Part shown: piece by piece, positions 1-9,003 of the stretch
Numbering within the stretch: position 1 is the stretch's first letter
How the letters are laid out: each line of letters opens with the position of its first letter
From: an uncultured Opitutaceae bacterium
GTDB taxonomy: Bacteria > Verrucomicrobiota > Verrucomicrobiia > Opitutales > Opitutaceae
Length of the DNA: 64,000 bases
Reading direction: 5' to 3'
NCBI GenBank assembly: GCA_951813085.1
Contig: OX638348.1
Span: 4,473,627 to 4,537,626 of the forward strand
Notes under the pieces: generated by a model
Told to the model about the DNA's origin: nothing
Seen by the model: the letters and a program-made list of their open reading frames with translations, nothing else
Database searches by the model: none
Made by a program: the position numbers and the translations under genes

Positions 1-511
1 CGCCACAGGCAGGATATTTCTTAGCTCTTTTTATGACGGCTCCTACTTGTACCAGCTAAGTCCGGATTCCTTGGATTCCGAGCTCGTTTGGAGCCGCCGA
101 GGCCGTAGCGAAATACATACGGATGCTTTGCATAGCATTATTATGACCTCTGTGATTCGTGGCGACCACGTGTACGGAATCGATAGCTACGGAGCAATGC
201 GATGCCTCGACTTGAGAACCGGCGATCGAGTCTGGGAGGACTGGACTTTGATGGGAAAAGGACGCTGGGCCACCGCGTTCTTCGTGCAGAACGGAGAAGA
301 TACCTGGATCACTACCGAGAAAGGCGAAATCGCGATCGGGAGGCTTTCTCCTGATGGATTTGAACTGCGCTCCAGGGCGAAACTGATTGAACCCACCACC
401 TTTTTGCCGAGACGAAGTGGGACAATCGTTTGGTCGCAACCTGCCTATGCACACCGACACATTTTCGCTCGAAACGACAAAGAGATCATTTGCGTGGACT
501 TGTCGCAATAG
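1..511 (+). CDS. PQQ-type beta-propeller repeat protein, C-terminal part
   Basis: The frame is open from base 2 to a TAG at 509-511, so the gene begins left of the window. The visible part holds blade-like strands ending in Asp/Trp turns, for example YGIDSYGAMRCLDLRTGDRV, which is the usual signature of PQQ-like or quinoprotein-type propeller repeats (a residue string ending in G-D-x-x-W per blade). Such proteins are normally secreted or periplasmic and serve as quinoprotein dehydrogenase-like or structural propellers. In Verrucomicrobia they often sit beside sulfatases. No PQQ ligand set can be judged from this fragment, so enzymatic activity is not claimed. It converges with the broken sulfatase on the other strand, 40 bases downstream. 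Confidence 0.6.
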   Translation, partial: ATGRIFLSSFYDGSYLYQLSPDSLDSELVWSRRGRSEIHTDALHSIIMTSVIRGDHVYGIDSYGAMRCLDLRTGDRVWEDWTLMGKGRWATAFFVQNGEDTWITTEKGEIAIGRLSPDGFELRSRAKLIEPTTFLPRRSGTIVWSQPAYAHRHIFARNDKEIICVDLSQ

Positions 512-551
512 GAACGATCTTAATCCAAATATTGGATACGAGAACTAGAGT

Positions 552-2048
552 CTATTGGAGCGGAGCCGTTCGCGGTTGCTCAACGCTCGCATCCAGTAGC
601 GCAGCGAGTTCTGCGACGATTTCTGGATAGCGTTCGTATTCGTTTATTGATTCCGATAGATCGCGCTCGATGTGGTAGAGTTGGCCTTGGGGTGTAGAAA
701 CCTCTTTTTCATAGGGGCCTCTTCCGCCATGATAGGAAGGAATGAGCTTCCACGGGCCTTTGCGAATCGACTTGAGGCTGCTCGAGCTGTCCGCGATCAA
801 AAAGGGTCGTTCTGAGGGCTCAGCACCGCTTGACGAAAGCGTTTCGAGAAAGCTGAAGCTGTCTTCCGCTGCGTTTTGTGGAAGGTCCGCATTGAAGAGG
901 TCGCTGAAGGTTGCGAATAGATCCGTGAGCGCTACGAGCGCATTGCTTTCCGTGTTCGGCGCAATCACCCCCGGCCAGCGAACCAAGAGAGGAATGCGGT
1001 GACCTCCTTCATAGGTCGTTCCCTTCTGGCCTCGCAGGGGGCCATTGATGCGATGACCTTCTATTTCTGGATAATCGATAGGTTCGTACCTGAGTACCCC
1101 GCCATTGTCGCTCGTAAATATAACTAACGTATCGTTTTCCAGATTTGCGTCCCTAATCGCTTTGAGAACGCGGCCAATCGAGTCATCGAACTCGTTTATG
1201 AAATCGCCTCTTGGGCCGATCGGGCTGCTATTTTCGAATCGAGAGGCTGGGATAAGCGGTCCGTGAATATTTCGATGGGCCAAGTAGAGGAAAAAAGGCT
1301 GATTTCGAGCTGAGCCATGAATCCATTCTACTGCTTTCTCGGTGAGACGATCACTCAAGGCTTCGTGCGCATAGAGAGCGGACTCGCCACCTTTGGTTTC
1401 TAGTCGGGGATTTTTGGATACGGTTCGAGGACGTTCTAAATAGTCGGTGTAGAATTCAGGTCGAAGATCGGGTATGATCTCAATCGGATCGGTGGGATCG
1501 AGACCAAGTACGTGTCGATTTTCGATGATGAAATGAGGGCGTTGTCCCACGTGGGGAACGCCCCAGAAGTAGTCGAATCCCAGCTCGAGAGGCCCGGGCT
1601 TGAGTTTGCGATTGTAGTCGGGCCCTAGTCGGTCATCCCAGCCGTCTCCGTCGGTGGATCCGAAGCCGAGATGCCATTTGCCTAGGAAGGCGGTGCGGTA
1701 ACCTTGCTCCTTGAAGAGATCGGCGAGCGTAAATCGCGCTGGGTCAATCAATAGCGGATCATTGGCCCATACGGTCGACGATCGGGCCTAGGTGCGCCAG
1801 GCGTGCCGTCCTGTGAGTATGTTGTACCGGGTAGGCGTGCATACGGAAGCGGGTGAATGGGCGTCTGTAAATCGTAGGCCCTCGCGTGCGATAGGATCGA
1901 TATGAGGCGTATCGACCTTGTCCGTCCCGTAGCAGCTCAGGTCCCCATAGCCGAGATCATCGGCTAGTATCAATAAAACGTTGGGTCGACTGGACCCGAT
2001 CATCGAAACGGTCAATAATAATGCCGCAATGAGAATGGGGTGCTTCAC
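552..2048 (-). pseudogene. Secreted sulfatase, interrupted by an in-frame amber codon
   Basis: A single reading frame from ATG at 2048 to 552 encodes a type I sulfatase of about 498 residues. It has a signal peptide (residues 1-19), the metal-binding [16 protein letters not shown] segment, and the formylglycine motif CTPTR with Cys70. Further on come GKWHLGFG and the FTSDNGG metal ligands. A TAG at 1788-1790, just after TGRHAWRT, cuts the frame; the downstream half continues without any frame change. At this position related sulfatases often have Trp, so TGG to TAG is a plausible single change. The enzyme would cleave sulfate esters outside the cytoplasm. It is either a pseudogene or a base-call error; suppressor readthrough is not supported by anything seen. 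Confidence 0.85.
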
Positions 2049-2099
2049 TAAGTTGTCTTTCGCTCAAATAGTATTTATAAATACGATACGATCGTAAAA

Positions 2100-2541
2100 C
2101 TAAGCGCTACTTGCTTCGCACGTTTCCTTTAGTGCCTGAAGCAATGCGTAGTAAATCGGATCGCAAAATTCTCCTACGGCATTGTCGTCTTCGGAAACGT
2201 AAGTCGAGGACCATTCTACAAAGGTCTCACTACTAGCCGGTGATATCAGTGACGCGGACGCGACCGTGGTAGTTTGAAACTGCTTCCTTGGATACGGGGC
2301 CGGGTCCATCATCAATACTATAGACGAAATAACGCTCGCCGTCATTTAATTCCACTAAGGTCTCGTGAAATAGTTCATTGAGCACTCGTTTAGCGCCGGG
2401 TTGATCGGCGCCTAGGTCTCCAACCTTGTCCACACCTGTGATCACTCCTGGCGCCCACGACATGTCGTGGAAATTTCGGATGAGTCCCCATACTTTGTCG
2501 GGTTGAGCCTTTATCGCGATAGAATTGTAGCATTTTCCCAT
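2100..2541 (-). pseudogene. SRPBCC-family protein, frameshifted
   Basis: Reading from ATG at 2541 gives MGKCYNSIAIKA, then a START/polyketide-cyclase-like (SRPBCC) helix-grip fold with the phrase VWGLIRNFHDMSWAPGV and later GERYFVYSIDDGPGP. The frame breaks near 2240: after VRVTDIT the correct continuation (ASSETFVEWSSTYVSEDD and so on to 2100) is one base out. One extra G in a GG pair explains it. The repaired protein is about 146 residues, normal for the family, which binds small hydrophobic ligands. Substrate unknown. It lies between the amber-interrupted sulfatase and the interrupted YdeI-like gene, so three neighbours in a row are damaged. Confidence 0.7.
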
Positions 2542-2670
2542 AACGGTGAACGAATTAGGTTTAACTGCAAAAATTACGAGACTATTCCGGTTTTGAATGC
2601 GTGTCTTGTGAATTGAGATTCTTGAAGGTTGCTCCACTTGTCACGAGGGAATAGCGTCTGTTTTTCGACG

Positions 2671-3159
2671 ATGAGCCCACTGAAATTCGAATCAACAGTC
2701 TGCCGTGTAGGCGGCGCCATGAATCCCCATGGTATTCCGGTTCCCGATGAGATTTCCCAAGCCCTCCTTGATGGAGACACCAGGCGAGTAGTTTTGGAAA
2801 TCAAGGGTCAGGAAGTGAGGCGAGGGCTCCAAGGGAGCCTTGAATTTGGATGTTACTTCGTTGTCGGTCTCGGCCTCCTAAAAGAATTGGGAGTGAAGGA
2901 CGGAGAACGCCTTTCTCTGCAGGTTTGGGCCGATCCGAACCCTGACAGGGTCGATGTGTGAGATGAGCTGCTAATTGCGCTCGAGCAAGAACCCGATGCG
3001 ATGGCTCGATGGACGGAATTTACTACTGGGAAACAGCGTAGCTTGGCTTATCACGTGAGCAGCGCAAAGCGAGAAGAGACTCGAACCAAGCGGGCGTTGG
3101 ATATTACTTATAAAGTAAACGGGTTCGCTTCATGGAGATGGATAAGACGTCGCTGCTGA
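2671..3159 (+). pseudogene. YdeI/OmpD-associated (DUF1905-type) protein with in-frame stop
   Basis: The first part (ATG at 2671) matches the DUF1905-type beta-barrel domain: FESTVCRVGG, IPVPDEISQALL and KELGVKDGERLSLQVW. A TGA at 2959-2961 stops it. The same frame then continues with ELLIALEQEPDAMARWTEF and GKQRSLAYHVSSAKREETR, the typical C-terminal YdeI helical region (R-x-x-W/F-x-x-L-x-x-G-K-Q-R-x-x-x-x-W/H-V-x-x-A-K), ending at 3159. The intact protein would be about 162 residues. YdeI homologues are linked to stress and antimicrobial-peptide or bacteriocin tolerance; the biochemical role is unknown. The stop is an in-frame nonsense change or a base error, not a frameshift. Confidence 0.7.
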
Positions 3160-3268
3160 CGCTAAGTTGCCATTGCGCTTACAGTCAAAAATTGGCTTGT
3201 TGCAGGAACGGGAAATTGAAATCATTGTCGATCAAAAGACAGTTAGCCTGATAGCGGCCTCTCCCTCG

Positions 3269-3704
3269 ATGAAGAAGTGTAGACTGATTTACAAAAGTGT
3301 TGCCTCAAGTGAATTGCGTGCGACTGGAGCCCCGGATCGCCTTGCTCAGGATTCTTCCGATCGAAACGAGGATCTTGGGATCAATGGACTATTGGTATTG
3401 TCCGGCCATCAAATCCTTCAAGTATTGGAGGGTCCTTCGCGATTCGTGAATCGATTGTTCAAGAATATCCTGAACGATACGCGACATGATGAGGTGGAAC
3501 TCATCTCATATGAGTCCATCGATGCGCCCTTGTTCAGCGAATGGGGCATGGCGTTTCATGGATCTCCAGGCGATGGCGCCAGATGTTAGGGAGCTTATGC
3601 TGAAGAAGTACACCTCAGAGAAAGGGGTTATTTCGATTCCGAACAATATGGTCCATGCCGTTTCCCTGTTGATCGATGCTCGAGATACGGGTCTGACGAC
3701 TTAG
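3269..3704 (+). pseudogene. BLUF-domain blue-light photoreceptor, frameshifted
   Basis: From ATG at 3269 (MKKCRLIYKS) the product is a single BLUF domain. It has the flavin-contacting Tyr in RLIYKS, Asn in RNEDLGINGLL, Gln in HQILQVLEGP, the RHDEVELI strand and the Trp/Met pair in SEWGMAF. These are the residues of the AppA/PixD hydrogen-bond network around FAD. After WGMAF the frame shifts by one (one T too many in TTT near 3555). The correct C-terminal helices (MDLQAMAPDVRELMLKKY onward) run to TAG at 3704. Total about 144 residues, the usual size of a stand-alone PixD/Slr1694-type sensor. The partner that would read the light signal is not visible nearby; the IS1595-type element begins 10 bases after the stop. 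Confidence 0.8.
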
Positions 3705-3713
3705 CCTTTTAAA

Positions 3714-3740
3714 GGGGAATTATGTATTTAACTTGACAAA
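3714..3740 (+). repeat. Left terminal inverted repeat of the IS1595-type element
   Basis: Begins GGGGAATT and continues ATGTATTTAACTTG-ACAAA. Matches the reverse complement of 5628-5654 with a handful of mismatches and includes an uninterrupted 14-base identical core. Confidence 0.8.
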
Positions 3741-3748
3741 ACCACTCA

Positions 3749-4572
3749 TTATTTGACTTCTTCTAGCGCGGGTTTCCCACACCTATCTATCCGCAGGACA
3801 AATCGCCGTTTCAAATCTTTTGCGCTGGGTATTGGCCGCTTATGATTGGGGAGAGCTCCAGCGCTTAGTAGCATTTTGACTGCTTTATCTAGGTGCCTTT
3901 GTGTATGTCTAGCCATAATTTTTGGTTCAAGAATCTCCGCCATTTGTCGAAATCGAACCATCCGCATCCGATCCGACCATCTTTGTCTTTTCTACTGTTA
4001 ACTTGCCATTTGCCATCGCCTTCATAAAAAAACCTGATGCCAAGCGGTGTTCCCCGTTTGCCGCGTGTAGAGCAGCTTTCGCAAGCACGCCTTTTCAGTG
4101 AATTATGGCTAACGCTTCCGTTAGGCCTCTTTAGCAATTGAAAATTTCCCCTAATGCCGTTACCCGGCAGGTTGCTGCACCGTGCTTGCGCTTGCTTCGT
4201 TTCTTCATCCCACCCTAGCATGGGAAGCTTACGGTCAAGGGCAAGTTGATTTATTGGCCGTTCCGTTCCCTCGATTACATCGCGATGGCCCAACGATCCA
4301 GATGCCCGTCTGGCAAAGCTAGGCTGCATGCCTGCGCCCTGAACAGGTGATACGAACTGACCTGCCCATCTGTCCTGCCGCGTTGTCCTGCCGCAATTTC
4401 CACAAAAATGATTCGCACGCTCGATTTCAATTCCAGGCCGAGAGCCTGTACCGCGTTCCAAACCCCGAATACCTCCACCGCCAGCTATTTGCGCGACATT
4501 CAATTCTCCATATCCACATTCTCTGCAATGCCACTGCTGATCCTTAAGAATTGAAAAAACGCCCTGCATCAT
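3749..4572 (-). pseudogene. Cys-rich passenger protein of the IS1595-type element (unknown function, frameshifted)
   Basis: Starts MMQGVFSILKDQQWHCRECG at 4572. Two Cys pairs near the N-terminus (CRECG, then HFCGNCG about 40 residues later) look like a zinc ribbon. Later segments LPMLGWDEETKQAQARC, NGIRGNFQLLKRPNG, RACESC and GCGWFDFDKWRRFLN recall nuclease-like families with structural zinc, but I do not recognise the family with certainty. The frame is lost at a run of five A (minus strand) near 3913-3917; one more A restores QKIMARHTQRHLDKAVKML and the stop at 3749. Placement inside the terminal repeats, 30 bases after the transposase in the same direction, marks it as a passenger. A restriction- or HNH-type nuclease is possible but unproven. 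Confidence 0.45.
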
Positions 4573-4601
4573 TCGCTAAGGCACTTATGCTAAGAACCCT
4601 A

Positions 4602-5527
4602 TTAAGCCGTCAATGCTTTATAGGCGAGTGCTTTTCCACCCATCCGACTGAACAAACTGCTTAGTCCTTCCTGCGTATCCCGCCCGCAGCACCCTTCATT
4701 CGACCTAAATGAAAACTCGTCTACATAAGCCCGACAATGCTTTCTGCTCCAGCTATGATAAATCCCGTTGTAACCGCGCTTTGATACCGCCCAGACGCTT
4801 TCCATGCCATTTGCGTGGGCCATGCCGTTTACGAAGCTCCTTTGCGCTGCGATTGACCGTATCGTGCCGATAAGCCCTCCCAAGGCCTACATGCCCCTCA
4901 TGGCCATCGGCGCATAGCTGGCTTCCAGCGGTAGCATTCTCATGGACCGTAGGCTGCAGGGCATGTTGGATCGGTATTGCTTATTGGAACCGCCCTAACG
5001 TGACCGCCGCGCGCTTTCATGCCTATGGCTGCTTGCTTGCCAACCGCCCCCCGTCCTGCCTTGAGCCTCTTGCTCTCATGCTTGTCGGCTTCCTTGCCGC
5101 CAAGGCAGGTTTCGCCAATCCCTATGTGGCCGCTCAACGCCTGGAGGTCTTCACCGCAAGCCAATCGCGAGCGATGCAACATGCACCATGCCGCCCGTTG
5201 CCGTACCCCAATCTCTTTGGATGGTTGCAAAGGAGAGATACCTTTGCGTGAAGCCATCAGGGCGCAAGAGGCATATATCCACTTGCGGATATCCACCTTG
5301 CTACGCTCCATCGGCGTATTGGTGAATGCATTGAAGCATCCACGGCAATCCCCACACCAATAATCCCCTGCTTTCTTCTGCGCTGTGACCTTCCCATCAC
5401 AGCCACATTCAACGCATGCTGGCTTATCGCCCCAGCGTATCCCCTCGAAATACCGGATTGCATCCTCCCCGGCCTTATGCAAGTCCATGATTTCGTACAG
5501 GCTTAACGCTGTCGCTTCCTTACCCAT
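4602..5527 (-). pseudogene. IS1595-family (ISXO2-like) transposase, decayed
   Basis: ATG at 5527 (MGKEATALSLYEIMDLH) starts a transposase with the N-terminal zinc ribbon (CVECGCDG, then YWCGDCRGCF), the FTNTPMERSKVDIRKWIYA helix, and the GRGAVGKQAAIGMKARGG strand typical of ISXO2-like DDE enzymes. The C-terminal part (NGMESVWAVSKRGYNGIYH, YVDEFSFRSN) is in another frame (4602-4883), with a stop at 4940, so at least one frameshift has occurred. The first catalytic Asp expected in a V-x-V-D-E-T-Y-x-G-G context reads GIGETCLGG, so Asp appears replaced by Gly. Hence this copy should be inactive in itself. Confidence 0.75.
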
Positions 5528-5627
5528 GGCATCTCCCCCTGCTTCTTTGCAGAATACTGTAATTAGTAAACATATTATCGGGGTTTCCCAAGGTTTTGTC
5601 AAATTTTGTACTGAAATGGTTTATCCT

Positions 5628-5654
5628 GTTGCCAAGTTAAATACATGATCCCCC
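5628..5654 (-). repeat. Right terminal inverted repeat of the IS1595-type element
   Basis: Read on the minus strand from 5654 it starts GGGGGATC and continues ATGTATTTAACTTG-GCAA, pairing with 3714-3740. It lies about 100 bases upstream of the transposase start, which is usual spacing for the family. Confidence 0.8.
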
Positions 5655-5846
5655 AAGGAAAAGGAGCATGAAGTACATTTCTTGGAAGTCATCCAGGACG
5701 CAAGTTGGTTGCCCTTGTTTGAACGCGTGTTTTCATGGGGCGCGAAAACGAGTTTGAATGATGTGGATTTAGAGAATACCTATCCGGTTGAAAAATCTGA
5801 TTTGTATTGTAGCCGCCAATCTGAGGAACCAAAAAGAGCCGACTGA
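5655..5846 (+). other. Orphan open frame next to the IS end, possible 3' remnant of a disrupted gene
   Basis: The frame ending at TGA 5844-5846 is open from the right inverted repeat onward and reads as a plausible soluble protein tail: HFLEVIQDASWLPLFERVF, then LENTYPVEKSDLYCSRQSEE. There is no good start codon context. It may be the 3' part of a gene whose 5' part was removed when the IS1595-type element arrived, or simply a short chance frame. Function unknown. Confidence 0.2.
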
Positions 5847-5875
5847 ATTTGAACTGTTTGAATTGAAAGAGTAAC

Positions 5876-7960
5876 ATGAATGCAAAAATTATATGGCTTT
5901 TGTCTGTCGCGATGACATTCGCGGGTGCGGATATCGAAAAACCGAACGTGATCTTTTTCATGGCCGATGACATGGGCATGGGGGATACGAGCGTGTATCA
6001 GGATTTTACGGGCAATGATGACGACGCCCAGATCGATACGCCCGCTATGGAGCGACTTGCCAACATGGGCGTTCGATTTACAGATGCTCACACGCCTAGT
6101 TCGCGTTGCACGCCGACGCGCTATGGGCTTTTGACCGGGCGGGATCCTTGGCGGACGCGCTTGAAGTCGTATGTGCTCTTTGGCGCCCAGGGGGATCCAT
6201 TGATCGAGAAGGATCGTCCAACGCTAGCGACTCTCTTTCGCGATCAAGGCTATGGAACGGCGATCGTCGGCAAGTGGCATGTCGGCTTGCTCTATAATAA
6301 GGCCGACGGAACTCCTTCCGATTCCCTGGAGGATGCGGATTTGAGGCAGGGTGTGGCCGATGGGCCAATGGATCATGGCTTTGAATTCTCTCGATACAGC
6401 AGCCGATCGCATCTGTCGTCCGCTCCCAATACGGAAACTCGGGAACGAGGTGGGCCGGGCTACATGTACGGGCGCGACGCGATTACGGCTAACGGGCCGC
6501 ACTCTTTCTATATGGAAGGTCCGAAGGCATTCATTCTCGAGGAGCTCGGCAGTCGGTACTCGGATCACGCGGTGGAATACTTGGATTCTCATCGAGAAGT
6601 GGGGGCGAATGCGGACAAGCCGTTCTTCCTGTATTATCCCTCCCATTCAAATCACACTCCCTACACGACGACCGATTCTATCGATTGGGTACCGGTCGCC
6701 GGAGCGTCGAAGCGCAAGTCTGGGGAGCCAAGCGGCGAGCGAATGGATTTTATCTACGAGAATGACGTAGCTTTAGGTCGCTTGCTCGATTGGTTAGAGG
6801 CGAATGACGATCCCCGCCATCCGGGTAAGAAGTTTATCGATACAACGGTCGTGATCTTTACCAGCGACAACGGCGCGGAGATCAACGAAAAATTCGCTAC
6901 GGGTCCGTTCCGCAGCAACAAGGCTTCTTGCTACGAGGGCGGCCATCGCGTTCCCTTCATCGTAGCCTGGGGCGCGGGCGGCATCGGCGATGGAAACGGC
7001 GAGACGCCTGGGGGTACGAACGCGACTCCAATTTCGCTTTCGGATATGTATGCAACGTTCTCGGAACTGCTCGACGTTCCCCTGCCTGATTTGGCGGCTG
7101 GCGAAAAGGGAGCGGAGGATAGCGTCAGCGCCTTGTCGTTTTGGCGTGGGGAAGAGTCGGATCGCTCGAGCGTACCCATGTTTTGCAACGACAACAAGAC
7201 CCCTCCACCATTTGCGCCCAACGATCCGAGTCGGGATCCAGCTATATTGATGATGCGTCTCGATAATCCGGTCGTCGATGGGAAGGTGTTTCCTGGACAA
7301 TGGAAGATCTTCTACGATCCGACTATGATTCGGGCGGGAAAGGTGAATCCGGTCGAGCTCTACGATTTGGTGACGGATCAAAGAGAAGCGAACAACCGTG
7401 TCACGGAGCCGGGGCTGAGACCCATGATTGAGCATCTGAACCAGTTGGCTCTGAAGCATCGCTCTGCCGGAGGGCATCGCTTGGCTGAACTGGGTAGTGG
7501 AGACTCGATCCCGTTCGATATACGTGGAAACGGTGGGAAGGTGATCACTCAGGCTGGCCTGACTCTCGAGATCGATGCCGCAGGCAGCAGATCGCTCGCA
7601 TACAATGACGAAGGGCTCGGCGTTCAAGGAGGCGCGTCCGCGCAAGTGGATGGCGGCGAAGCGCTAAAGCTTTCGTTCGACAAGGATGTCATTGTCGAGT
7701 CAATACGCTTGGTGGCGGGTTCGGATGGAGTTGCGGGCGGATTCTATGAAATCGGGGCGGGAGCGAGCATTCCCGTCTACTGCGTAGATGCCCATGCGGA
7801 AAAGTATACCGCATTTGATCACAGCGGTATGCTTGCCGACGTAGGCGTGCTGAAGGCCGGTCAAGTCCTGCGACTGGATAGCGGGTCGCATTACGGCGCC
7901 AACGCTCCTGGAAGCTGGTGGCTGGAATCCATTCAGGTACAAGCGTTGAAGAGCGATTAA
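5876..7960 (+). CDS. Secreted type I sulfatase with C-terminal beta-rich extension
   Basis: Intact 694-residue protein. A short signal peptide is followed by KPNVIFFMADDMGMGD (metal Asp31/Asp32), the formylglycine motif CTPTR with Cys78, GKWHVG, SHSNHTPY, and the FTSDNGAEI metal ligands. The catalytic domain ends around residue 560. The last 130 residues (from IRGNGGKVITQAGLTLEI) form an all-beta extension unlike most arylsulfatases, perhaps a carbohydrate-contact or anchoring module. It hydrolyses sulfate esters, probably on polysaccharide fragments in the periplasm; substrate unknown. It is the closest visible relative of the amber-interrupted sulfatase at 552-2048 (shared CTPTRYxxLTGRxxWRT). 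Activity depends on a maturase encoded elsewhere. Confidence 0.92.
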   Translation: MNAKIIWLLSVAMTFAGADIEKPNVIFFMADDMGMGDTSVYQDFTGNDDDAQIDTPAMERLANMGVRFTDAHTPSSRCTPTRYGLLTGRDPWRTRLKSYVLFGAQGDPLIEKDRPTLATLFRDQGYGTAIVGKWHVGLLYNKADGTPSDSLEDADLRQGVADGPMDHGFEFSRYSSRSHLSSAPNTETRERGGPGYMYGRDAITANGPHSFYMEGPKAFILEELGSRYSDHAVEYLDSHREVGANADKPFFLYYPSHSNHTPYTTTDSIDWVPVAGASKRKSGEPSGERMDFIYENDVALGRLLDWLEANDDPRHPGKKFIDTTVVIFTSDNGAEINEKFATGPFRSNKASCYEGGHRVPFIVAWGAGGIGDGNGETPGGTNATPISLSDMYATFSELLDVPLPDLAAGEKGAEDSVSALSFWRGEESDRSSVPMFCNDNKTPPPFAPNDPSRDPAILMMRLDNPVVDGKVFPGQWKIFYDPTMIRAGKVNPVELYDLVTDQREANNRVTEPGLRPMIEHLNQLALKHRSAGGHRLAELGSGDSIPFDIRGNGGKVITQAGLTLEIDAAGSRSLAYNDEGLGVQGGASAQVDGGEALKLSFDKDVIVESIRLVAGSDGVAGGFYEIGAGASIPVYCVDAHAEKYTAFDHSGMLADVGVLKAGQVLRLDSGSHYGANAPGSWWLESIQVQALKSD

Positions 7961-8004
7961 TCGGCTTGCTTGAATTGATTGTGAAGCCGGGGCTTCGATT
8001 GGAT

Positions 8005-8332
8005 ATGTTTCGATTCCTGAAGCGGCGCGTAAACAAGGTTACCGCGATAAGAGGCGAAAGCTCTCAAGACGGAATCAAATGCGGTCTTCATAGACGTGCG
8101 TTTGCCCCGGCACTTTGCCAAGTCCCATGTGCGCGGGGCTCTTAACATTGATCGTAGAGGCGTCGCGGACGCGCTGAGCTCGACCGACCGAGCCACCCCT
8201 ATCGTCTGCTATTGCTACAGCGGTTTCTCAAGCTAGGCTGCTTGCAGAAACCTGGAGGATGCCGGATTCAAGAACGTTTATAACCTAAAAGGCGGGTACC
8301 CCGCCTGGAAGCGAATGAAGCGTAGGACTTGA
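8005..8332 (+). pseudogene. Rhodanese (GlpE-like single-domain sulfurtransferase), frameshift plus amber stop
   Basis: Not visible as one open frame but clear when pieced together. ATG at 8005 gives MFRFLKRRVNKVTA; one extra A near 8049 shifts the frame. The next frame reads EAKALKTESNAVFIDVRLPR, then HFAKSHVRGALNI, then the catalytic loop PIVCYCYSGFSS. A TAG at 8234-8236 replaces the residue (CAG, Gln, in many homologues) before AACRNLEDAGFKNVYNLKGG, which runs on to YPAWKRMK and TGA at 8330-8332. The active-site Cys is in CYSGFSS. Intact length would be about 109 residues, as for GlpE, which transfers sulfur from thiosulfate. Two lesions in 330 bases suggest real decay or locally poor sequence. 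Confidence 0.7.
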
Positions 8333-8383
8333 ATTCGTTCCGGTAGTGCATCGGTCAGCCCATCGGCATCTAGTATAGACAAG

Positions 8384-8419
8384 AAAAAAGCTAGACGTCG
8401 CAGCGCCTAGCTCTTTTTT
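8384..8419 (-). terminator. Rho-independent terminator for the VPDSG-sorted gene
   Basis: Stem AGCTAG (8389-8394) pairs with CTAGCT (8407-8412), flanked by A-run and T-run (8414-8419 is TTTTTT). It can work in both directions. On the minus strand it follows the stop of the 8441-9003 gene by about 20 bases. Confidence 0.75.
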
Positions 8420-8440
8420 GGAAAATTATTGAAGGATCTA

Positions 8441-9003
8441 CTAGCTGGACGAACGCCTATGCGCGACGAACAGCCCAATCAAGCCAAGTCCGAGTAGCAG
8501 CAGGGTAGAGCCTGAGTCTGGAATGGATTTGTAATCTGCTCTGACATCCAACTTTGCCCAAGCGAGAGACAATTTCTTATACCACTGGCTTGATTCGTTG
8601 GTAATTGTGTAGTCCACGGCTCCTGTATCGGAAAGCGTTAGCAATGCGCTGCCGAGCACGGCACCGGATTCTGAAGCTCCACCAAGGAAAAATACGCCGA
8701 AACTTCCATCGGCGAAATCGTCAGACCCTATATTGATATCGTAGTATCGAGTTCCAAAGCCAGCAGCGCCTACTGCGAATCGAGCAACCGCGCTTACCAC
8801 GTATTCGTTCGATGAGTCGTACCCGACGTTGTCGTAAGCTCCACCATCCCAGTTGGTAATATCAAAGGTGCCTGTGTAAGAACCACCGTTGCCGTATATC
8901 CCTAAGCCGTCTTTATGGAAAATATCATAGTCGTTGTAGCTATTGATAGCGAACGTTGAGCCGGCAAGACCTAGGGTTAAGGCGAGTGTTAGTATTTTTT
9001 CAT
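8441..9003 (-). pseudogene. VPDSG-CTERM sorted surface protein, frameshifted near its start
   Basis: The C-terminus reads SIPDSGSTLLLLGLGLIGLF followed by VAHRRSSS: a PDSG motif, a hydrophobic helix and an Arg cluster, as in the verrucomicrobial VPDSG-CTERM exosortase signal. Upstream the frame extends back to a signal peptide if one A is added to the run of six after ATG at 9003: MKKILTLALTLGLAGSTFA. It then continues with INSYNDYDIFHKDGLGIYG and a Gly/Asp/Tyr-rich beta domain. Repaired length is about 187 residues. The protein would be exported, anchored and processed by an exosortase, possibly as an exopolysaccharide-associated surface protein. Partner exosortase genes are not in the window. 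The A6-run lesion is a typical homopolymer miscall. Confidence 0.75.

Larger units (their letters stand above)
3714..5654. mobile_element. IS1595-type insertion sequence with passenger gene
   Basis: About 1.94 kb bounded by imperfect terminal inverted repeats: 3714-3740 on the plus strand and 5628-5654 on the minus strand both begin GGGG and share the block ATGTATTTAACTTG followed by CAA. Between them, on the minus strand, lie an ISXO2-like transposase (decayed) and a downstream Cys-rich gene in the same orientation. IS1595-family elements are known to carry passenger genes in some subgroups. No matching 8-bp target duplication is visible at the two ends (CTTTTAAA on the left, AAGGAAAA on the right), so the copy is old, rearranged or imperfectly sequenced. 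Confidence 0.8.

Noticed and set aside
1788-1790. In-frame TAG in the sulfatase as pyrrolysine or suppressed stop
   Set aside because: No pyrrolysine genes or special context seen; a base change or miscall is simpler.
2959-2961. In-frame TGA in the YdeI-like gene as selenocysteine
   Set aside because: No Cys or Sec is expected at this position in the family and no SECIS-like hairpin follows.
3706-5662. Target site duplication around the IS1595-type element
   Set aside because: The 8-base flanks CTTTTAAA and AAGGAAAA do not match.
6794-7645. Long open frame on the minus strand inside the sulfatase at 5876-7960
   Set aside because: Arg/Ser-rich shadow of the sulfatase frame, with no family match and no start signal.
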